This document shows positions 6,206 to 9,271 of a DNA stretch of 9,271 bases, piece by piece; position 1 is the stretch's first letter; each line of letters starts with the position of its first letter. Under the pieces are notes generated by a model that saw nothing but the letters and a program-made list of their open reading frames with translations, was not told the origin of the DNA and did no database searches. Source of the stretch: Methanosarcinales archaeon (GTDB lineage Archaea; Halobacteriota; Syntropharchaeia; Alkanophagales; Methanospirareceae); contig JAODGL010000088.1 in NCBI GenBank assembly GCA_025464585.1, forward strand, positions 1 through 9,271. The letters run 5' to 3'. The position numbers and the translations under genes are program-made.

Positions 6206-6302
6206 ATCATTTGGGAAAGCTTGTGAGATTGCCTCTTTGAATATCGAGGAGATGAAAGAGGTTTTATATAAAATTGCAGATGTAATAAATGATATGAAAT
6301 GA
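6206..6302 (+). pseudogene. UPF0175 3' fragment fused to the flippase remnant
   Basis: The frame from 6207 reads SFGKACEIASLNIEEMKEVL then YKIADVINDMK and TGA at 6300-6302. The first 21 residues are the same as positions 58-78 of the intact UPF0175 gene (7236-7562). The DNA is nearly identical over 66 bases, offset by exactly 1200 bases (6206 pairs with 7406). After YK the sequence diverges into a new tail whose stop overlaps the MNT ATG as ATGA. No start exists; the fragment is joined directly to flippase copy 1. Since flippase copy 2 is also followed by UPF0175, this looks like a duplicated flippase-UPF0175 unit in which the middle was deleted. Confidence 0.8.
6262..6271 (+). promoter_or_regulatory. 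TATA box for the MNT/HEPN pair, inside the UPF0175 fragment
   Basis: TTTTATATAA at 6262-6271 lies 28-37 bases before ATG 6299, the distance expected for a leaderless archaeal transcript. The intact UPF0175 gene reads GTTTTATACAAG at the same place, so one or two base changes improved this TATA box. No ribosome site is seen before ATG 6299, which agrees with leaderless translation or coupling through the ATGA overlap. Confidence 0.5.
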
Positions 6303-6640
6303 AAGATATGCAAATCCAAAAGAAATATCAAGAAGCAGTGAATGAATTTGTAAGGAGAGCGATGGAAGAATACGGAGATAAAATAGACGGCATCATCTTA
6401 TTTGGGTCTGTTGCGAGAGGCGAGGCGAAAGAGGATTCTGACATTGATATTCTGATTGTATGGAAAGGAGATAAATTGGAAGGATGGGATGTCCTTGAAG
6501 ATATTGCCATGGACATATTAGTAGAATACAGGCAACTCATCTCCCTTAAAATAATATACCCCAAAGAGTATTTGAAAATGATGGGTATGGGAAGTTCGTT
6601 TATTCAAAATATAAAAAAGGAAGGTGTTGTTATTGGATAA
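6299..6640 (+). CDS. MNT-type nucleotidyltransferase (antitoxin of the MNT/HEPN pair)
   Basis: This 113-residue protein has a helical N-terminus followed by IILFGSVARGEAKEDSDIDI (32-51). That contains the GS (36-37), R40-G41 and D48-x-D50 of minimal nucleotidyltransferases of the polymerase-beta fold. The usual third acidic residue of the active site is expected around LISLKIIYP (80-88) but is not obvious; LK is found instead. In MNT/HEPN systems this protein neutralises the HEPN partner, in some cases by adding AMP to a conserved tyrosine. The gene overlaps the HEPN start by eight bases. A weaker downstream start is ATG 6308. It resembles the 5'-truncated gene at 349-586, so the window holds two related pairs. 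It sits between two flippase fragments. Confidence 0.9.
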   Translation: MKDMQIQKKYQEAVNEFVRRAMEEYGDKIDGIILFGSVARGEAKEDSDIDILIVWKGDKLEGWDVLEDIAMDILVEYRQLISLKIIYPKEYLKMMGMGSSFIQNIKKEGVVIG

Positions 6641-7013
6641 TATCGAATATCATATCAAAGAAGCGGAAAATAAATTGGAAGCGGCAAAATCGCTATTTGA
6701 AAATGGATTTTATAAGGATCCCGCCAGCAGGTCCTACTATTCAATGTATCACGCAGCGAGAGCGCTTTTATTAACAAAGGATATTTCTCCAAAGACGCAC
6801 GAAGGTGTAATAGCGAAATTCAGTCTTGAATTCGTGAAGAAAGATATGATCGAAAAATACTATTCTAAAGCACTGGCAAAAGGCAAAGATGTCCGTGAGA
6901 TAGCTGATTATAATGTTATAGCAGAGATCACAGAAGAAGAAGTCGAAGCCATTGTTGAAGATGCGGAGAGATTTTTAGCGCGGATTAAAGAGGCGATAAT
7001 GGAGATTCAATAA
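6633..7013 (+). CDS. HEPN domain toxin of the MNT/HEPN pair
   Basis: The 126-residue all-helical protein has KLEAAKSLFENGFYKDPASR, SYYSMYHAARALLL, THEGVIAKFSLEFVKK, REIADYN and a final EDAERFLARIKE. The stretch R33-SYYSMY-H40 is an RX6H motif of the kind linked to RNase activity in HEPN proteins. I chose TTG 6633 because GGAAGG (6619-6624) lies eight bases upstream; GTG 6624 and TTG 6627 are in frame but too close to that site. The start overlaps the nucleotidyltransferase stop. The last codons (EAIMEIQ) run straight into flippase copy 2, whose TAACG supplies the stop codon, so the original C-terminus may have been slightly longer. The relative at 1-356 has Tyr in place of H40. Confidence 0.9.
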   Translation: MDNIEYHIKEAENKLEAAKSLFENGFYKDPASRSYYSMYHAARALLLTKDISPKTHEGVIAKFSLEFVKKDMIEKYYSKALAKGKDVREIADYNVIAEITEEEVEAIVEDAERFLARIKEAIMEIQ

Positions 7014-7165
7014 CGTTTCTCGCATCCGTGGTCACGCTACCACTCGGCTTTGTTATCACCGTTGCTTTAGGGCGGTATCTCGGCGCAGGTGACTTAGGGC
7101 TATACAGAATGGCATCCACAATTTACTGAATTGCTTGCAATGCTTGTTGCTGCTGCTGGCATTCC
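7011..7165 (+). pseudogene. Flippase 5' fragment, copy 2, lacking its first codons
   Basis: From TAACG at 7011 the sequence encodes TFLASVVTLPLGFVITVALG and RYLGAGDLGLYRMASTIY, in frame with the flippase N-terminus but missing about the first twelve codons. It then meets TGA (7127-7129) within ATTTACTGAATTGCTTGC. The same stop and the same few extra bases occur in copy 4, so copies 2 and 4 descend from one damaged copy. Homology fades at GGCATTCC (7158-7165). The left join to the HEPN gene is abrupt. A 70-base spacer of no clear content follows before UPF0175. Confidence 0.85.
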
Positions 7166-7235
7166 AGAGAGCAATGGTAAAGTAGGGTAAAAGCATTTAT
7201 GAACACAAGAACATTAAAAGATTAGAGGTGATAAG

Positions 7236-7562
7236 ATGTTCGAGATAACAGAGGATCTGATAAAAAAAGAATTGAACGTAATTCCGAGCACAGGGCTTTA
7301 TAAGAGCAAAGAGGAGTTTATCAAAGAAGCGATCAACACACTTTTGGCTGCAAGAAAGGACTTAAGAATAACGATTGCTTGTGAACTGTATAAAAGAGAC
7401 GAGATATCATTTGGAAAAGCTTGTGAGATTGCCTCTTTAAATATTGAGGAGATGAAAGAGGTTTTATACAAGCGAGGAATTAAGCGAAGCGTGAGTGCGA
7501 GTTTAGAAGAGCTGGAAGGAATGGCAAAGAAAGCAGTTGTGTTTGAGGTGATGAGGGAGTAG
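7236..7562 (+). CDS. UPF0175 family antitoxin, apparently without a toxin
   Basis: This 108-residue protein has the UPF0175 (COG2886) layout: an N-terminal strand-helix-helix region (FEITEDLIKKEL, then GLYKSKEEFIKEAINTLL, 20-37) resembling ribbon-helix-helix regulators, then the core ACELYKRDEISFGKACEIAS and LNIEEMKEVLYKRGI (48-82), with the characteristic LGKA/FGKA-AxLA-type helix. ATG 7236 follows GAGGTGAT by three bases, an excellent ribosome site. Members are commonly encoded beside a PIN-domain (DUF3368) toxin and thought to act as antitoxins. Here no PIN gene follows; a wecB remnant does. Part of its 3' half is duplicated at 6206-6271. It could be a solitary regulator or a leftover antitoxin. 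Confidence 0.82.
   Translation: MFEITEDLIKKELNVIPSTGLYKSKEEFIKEAINTLLAARKDLRITIACELYKRDEISFGKACEIASLNIEEMKEVLYKRGIKRSVSASLEELEGMAKKAVVFEVMRE
7406..7471 (+). repeat. 66-bp UPF0175 coding repeat, intact-gene copy
   Basis: Direct repeat of 6206-6271 with about five differences and no gaps, exactly 1200 bases away. Both copies lie downstream of a flippase fragment, so the repeat belongs to a larger duplicated flippase-UPF0175 unit with the MNT/HEPN pair between the copies. Confidence 0.8.
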
Positions 7563-7572
7563 GGAGAAGGAA

Positions 7573-7885
7573 TTGAAGAAGATTTCAGTAATTCTTGGAA
7601 CCCGTCCAGAAATAATAAAGATGTCTCCCATAATACGAGAATGTGCGCGTCTGAGTAGGGATTATTTCATCTTGCATACAGGTCAGCATTATTCTTATAG
7701 TATGGACAAAATTTTTTTTTGAGCAACTGGAATTGCCTGAGGCAAAATATAATTTGAATATTGGGTCTGGAAGTCATGCAGAGCAAACCGGAAAAATGCT
7801 TGATGGAGTCAAGCTAATGTTCAATAAAGAAAATAACTGGGAAAATCCTTTTGGTGATGGAAAGGCTGCGATAAGAATAAGTTAA
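7573..7885 (+). pseudogene. wecB: wecB (UDP-GlcNAc 2-epimerase), N-terminus fused to C-terminus by internal deletion, plus frameshift
   Basis: UDP-N-acetylglucosamine 2-epimerase makes UDP-ManNAc for surface glycans. From TTG 7573 the sequence reads MKKISVILGTRPEIIKMSPI, then RECARLSRDYFILHTGQHYS, YSMDKIFFEQLELPEAKYNL and NIGSGSHAEQTGKML, a typical WecB start including GTRPE and HTGQHY. It then changes abruptly to VKLMFNKENNWENPFGDGKA AIRIS and stops; the NPFGDGKA motif belongs to the extreme C-terminus of these enzymes. About 250 middle codons of a 350-residue enzyme are missing. In addition, a run of nine T (7712-7720) shifts the frame to TGA 7720-7722; eight T would keep it open. The gene ends 17 bases before flippase copy 3, so wecB and the flippase were probably operon neighbours. 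Confidence 0.85.
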
Positions 7886-7902
7886 AAGGAGATGGGATAA
7901 TT

Positions 7903-8139
7903 ATGCAACCACACAAGAAATTCGCATTCGACGTCGGCGTAACGTTTCTCGCATCTGTGGTCACGCTGCCCCTCGGTTTTGTTATTACCGTTGCTTTAGG
8001 GCGGTATCTCGGGGCAGGTGATTTAGGATTATACCGGATGACCTCTACGATTTACGGGATTGCGATGCTCGTTGCTGCAATTGGCATTCCTGGGGCGATG
8101 ATATTCTGCAAACCTTTAAGTATAGAAGTGCCAAAATAA
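7903..8139 (+). pseudogene. Flippase 5' fragment, copy 3, still an open 78-codon frame
   Basis: ATG 7903 is preceded by AAAGGAGATGG. The ORF reads MQPHKKFAFDVGVTFLASVV, TLPLGFVITVALGRYLGAGD and LGLYRMTSTIYGIAMLVAAI GIPGAMI, then diverges to FCKPLSIEVPK and stops. The first 67 residues are a sound Wzx/MATE-like flippase N-terminus with two membrane helices (about 11-32 and 47-66) around the conserved GRYLGAGDLGLY loop. Compared with 400-500 residues for a flippase it is severely truncated. It is the least damaged of the four copies and could still produce a two-helix membrane peptide. It follows the wecB remnant and precedes the RelB/RelE pair. Confidence 0.85.
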
Positions 8140-8154
8140 AAATAGGTGTTTGAA

Positions 8155-8382
8155 ATGATGGAAGTAGAAGAGAAGAACATGATAAGAGCGATTTTAGAAG
8201 ATGTGGAAACTCTTAAGGGCAAAGTAGAGGGGATAGAAGGGATGCTTGGAACGCTCGTTGAGATATACACCGATGCGTTCTACGAGGTTAAAGATGAGTA
8301 CTTGGAGAAATTAGAGGAGATAAGGAAAGAGAGGGGAAAGGTTTTCAGTTCTATCGAGGAATTTGATGGGTATTTTGAGTAA
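8155..8382 (+). CDS. Putative RelB-like antitoxin, coiled-coil, paired with RelE
   Basis: This 75-residue, highly charged protein begins MMEVEEKNMIRAILEDVETL and GKVEGIEGMLGTLVEIYTDA, a predicted helix/coiled coil. It continues as FYEVKDEYLEKLEEIRKERG to FSSIEEFDGYFE. The last segment, with KVFSSIEEFDGYFE, resembles the toxin-binding tail of small antitoxins found before archaeal RelE genes. No DNA-binding domain is obvious. ATG 8155 has AGGTG six bases upstream and is preferred over GTG 8146, which is part of that site; ATG 8158 is also possible. The RelE gene starts 12 bases after its stop, which is the main reason for the call. Confidence 0.72.
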   Translation: MMEVEEKNMIRAILEDVETLKGKVEGIEGMLGTLVEIYTDAFYEVKDEYLEKLEEIRKERGKVFSSIEEFDGYFE

Positions 8383-8394
8383 AAATAATGTAGA

Positions 8395-8670
8395 ATGCAA
8401 TACAGATTTGAGATCAAGCCGAAGTTGGAGAAAAAGCTAAAGAAAATCGAAAATAAGGATCCGGTGATGTTTAAAGCTGCGAGAGACAAAATAAAAGAGA
8501 TAATAAAGAATCCTTACCACTACAAGCCGTTGAGGTATGGCCTAAAGGGTTTGAGGCGGATTCATCTGGAGAAGTCCTTTGTTTTGGTATTTGAAATAGA
8601 CGAAGAAGAGAAGATGGTTAGGTTTCTTGATTTGGGTCATCACGATGAAATCTATAGGAAGAGGTACTGA
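8395..8670 (+). CDS. relE: RelE/ParE-family toxin
   Basis: The 91-residue basic protein has the RelE layout: an N-terminal strand (MQYRFEIKPK), two helices (LEKKLKKIENKDPVMFKAAR, DKIKEIIKNPYHYKPLR), and a C-terminal sheet. The sheet shows GLRRIHLEKSFVLVFEI (R54, R55, H57) and FLDLGHHDEIYRKRY (H82, H83, D84, Y87). The pattern DLGHHDEIY is typical of archaeal RelE/YafQ-like ribosome-dependent mRNA interferases, with the basic and Tyr/His residues thought to bind and cut mRNA. Length and motifs appear complete, so an active toxin is likely. No strong ribosome site precedes ATG 8395, so it may depend on translation of the antitoxin 12 bases upstream. Flippase copy 4 follows 32 bases later. Confidence 0.9.
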   Translation: MQYRFEIKPKLEKKLKKIENKDPVMFKAARDKIKEIIKNPYHYKPLRYGLKGLRRIHLEKSFVLVFEIDEEEKMVRFLDLGHHDEIYRKRY

Positions 8671-8702
8671 AAGTTATAACCTGAGGGGGTAAAGGTATAA
8701 CC

Positions 8703-8905
8703 ATGCACCCCTCCAAAAAATTCGCTTTCGATCTCGGCATAACGTTTCTCGCATCCGTACCGTAGTCACCTGGCTTTGTTATCACCGTTGCTTTAGGACG
8801 GTATCTCGGCGCAGGTGACTTAGGGGCTTTACAAATGGCATCCACAATTTACTGAATTGCTTGCGATGCTCGTTGTTGTTGCGATAGGTATTACTGTGGC
8901 GATGA
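8703..8905 (+). pseudogene. Flippase 5' fragment, copy 4, multiply damaged
   Basis: ATG 8703, with GAGGGGG about 12 bases before it, opens MHPSKKFAFDLGITFLASVP and then TAG 8757-8759. Rearranged bases at 8757-8772 (CCGTAGTCACCTGG where copy 2 has GGTCACGCTACCACTCGG) break the frame. Homology resumes as GFVITVALGRYLGAGDLG to about 8825, followed by a further frameshift (GGGGCTTTACAA where others have GGACTATACCGG-like sequence). It also carries the ATTTACTGAATTGCTTGC signature shared with copy 2. Similarity extends to about 8905 (GTGGCGATGA). It keeps more of the right-hand part than copy 1 or 2, and is followed by the second DUF104 gene. Confidence 0.85.
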
Positions 8906-8925
8906 AAATAAATGACAGCGCGAAT

Positions 8926-8936
8926 AGTTATAAAAG
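8926..8936 (+). promoter_or_regulatory. TATA-like box before the second DUF104 gene
   Basis: AGTTATAAAAG at 8926-8936 lies about 25-35 bases before GTG 8961, a spacing suited to a short-leader or leaderless archaeal transcript. Confidence 0.45.
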
Positions 8937-8960
8937 TCAAGAGCAGGATTTAAGGTAAAG

Positions 8961-9158
8961 GTGTTGGGGGTGGGGGCGGAAGATAAATATGAGAATGAAA
9001 TGTTGAAACCATTGGAGAAGTTGGAATTGGAAGAAGGAGAAGAGGTAGAGATAGAAGTGAAAAAGAACCCCGTTGAGATGTTAGGGGGCATGATAAAGAT
9101 TTCTAATAAGAAATGGGTAGATGAGAGTATAGAGAGTCCAGATTTGGAGCCTGTTTAG
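8961..9158 (+). CDS. AF2212-like (DUF104) antitoxin, second plus-strand copy
   Basis: The 65-residue ORF contains the DUF104 core KYENEMLKPLEKLELEEGEE and VEIEVKK, followed by a toxin-binding-type tail ending ESPDLEPV. This core is the same as in the shortened copy at 5342, but the middle is complete here. The N-terminus (MLGVGAED) is unusual: the expected first strand (I-x-V-x-A-x-Y) is replaced by a G-rich stretch encoded by GTTGGGGGTGGGGGCGG. Either the real start differs or the 5' end is altered. GTG 8961 has AAGGT four bases upstream. An ORF begins at the base after its TAG, in the place where a PIN toxin is expected. Confidence 0.7.
   Translation: MLGVGAEDKYENEMLKPLEKLELEEGEEVEIEVKKNPVEMLGGMIKISNKKWVDESIESPDLEPV
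8988..9040 (+). repeat. 53-bp DUF104 coding repeat, right copy
   Basis: Partner of 5366-5418, in direct orientation, with five base differences seen. Confidence 0.8.
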
Positions 9159-9271
9159 ATGCTAAGCGATATAGAGCCGGGGACAGAGATCTTCAGTAAT
9201 GTCATTGGTTCTCTACTGGGCAAATCTTGCCGGTGCATTTTATGTCAAGAATCTGCTTGTGAACTCTGCAT
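9159..9271 (+). CDS. ORF cut by the window edge, possible start of a PIN toxin
   Basis: ATG 9159 directly follows the DUF104 stop codon and opens MLSDIEPGTEIFSNVIGSLL, remaining open to the edge. The N-terminal pattern and the position after a DUF104 antitoxin suggest a PIN toxin, in which IF-ID-SNV would carry the first catalytic Asp; here the ID pair is absent. Past residue 20 this frame becomes Cys-rich, while the next frame reads more protein-like (VMSLVLYWANLAGAFYVKNL). A junction or frameshift near 9195-9200 is therefore likely. The family call is a guess. Confidence 0.3.
   Translation, partial: MLSDIEPGTEIFSNVIGSLLGKSCRCILCQESACELC

Noticed and set aside
7712..7720. T9 run as programmed frameshift site in wecB
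   Set aside because: The gene also lacks about 250 internal codons, so there is no functional product to regulate; slippage or a sequencing error is simpler.
8052..8270. Minus-strand ORFs across the RelB/RelE genes
   Set aside because: They mirror well-supported plus-strand genes and have low-complexity Ser/Ile/Pro content typical of antisense reading.
6068..8905. CRISPR array or insertion sequence as explanation for the repeats
   Set aside because: Repeats are 140-200 bp, coding, diverged and unevenly spaced, with genes between them; no terminal inverted repeats, target duplications or transposase were seen.
6068..8905. Flippase fragments as parts of one gene split by introns or inteins
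   Set aside because: All four copies cover the same N-terminal part rather than successive parts, so they are duplicates and not exons.
9159..9271. Cysteine cluster C-x-C-x2-C-x5-C-x2-C at the right edge, as a possible zinc site
   Set aside because: It occurs only after the point where the frame seems to be lost, and the next frame looks more like real protein, so the cysteines are probably accidental.

Overview
This window looks like a stretch of a euryarchaeal chromosome. Gene starts are preceded by A/T-rich TATA-like boxes and GGAGG/GAGGTGAT ribosome sites, GTG and TTG starts are common, and the gene content (DUF1616 membrane protein, AF2212-like DUF104 antitoxins, UPF0175, MNT/HEPN pairs) is typical of archaea such as Archaeoglobi or ANME-type methanotrophs. 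The exact lineage cannot be fixed from this sequence. No rRNA, tRNA, CRISPR array or transposase was seen.

Left part, bases 1-5123, is almost entirely minus strand. It starts with a HEPN gene cut by the window edge. Its nucleotidyltransferase partner has lost its 5' end, which is replaced out of frame by the first 35 codons of a glucose-1-phosphate thymidylyltransferase (rmlA-like). Next come a membrane YdjM-like protein and a GalE-like sugar-nucleotide epimerase with its own TATA box. An apparent operon read from about 5123 down to a T-rich stop near 2635 encodes a DUF104 antitoxin, a VapC PIN toxin, an unknown protein with an RX6H motif, and a DUF1616 membrane protein. Gaps hold small degraded fragments, including a frameshifted TPR remnant.

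Right part, 5300-9271, is plus strand: a dense toxin-antitoxin island built on wreckage of a surface-glycan gene cluster. The order is: shortened DUF104 antitoxin, hicB, frameshifted hicA, flippase 5' fragment 1 fused to a UPF0175 3' fragment, MNT nucleotidyltransferase, HEPN, flippase fragment 2, full-length UPF0175, internally deleted wecB, flippase fragment 3, RelB-like antitoxin, RelE toxin, flippase fragment 4, a second DUF104 antitoxin, and a cut-off ORF.

The main observation is that the same roughly 140-200 bp from the 5' end of one Wzx/MATE-like flippase gene occurs four times in direct orientation, and a copy lies at the edge of nearly every toxin-antitoxin module. Other glycan genes (rmlA, wecB) also survive as fragments that keep their starts. 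Two junctions appear to have supplied functional signals: a TATA box for the MNT gene and the stop codon of the HEPN gene. The simplest reading is repeated duplication and recombination that brought toxin-antitoxin modules into a glycan locus. A more adventurous reading is that the flippase 5' repeat serves as a recombination boundary for a modular array. The sequence alone cannot decide between them.
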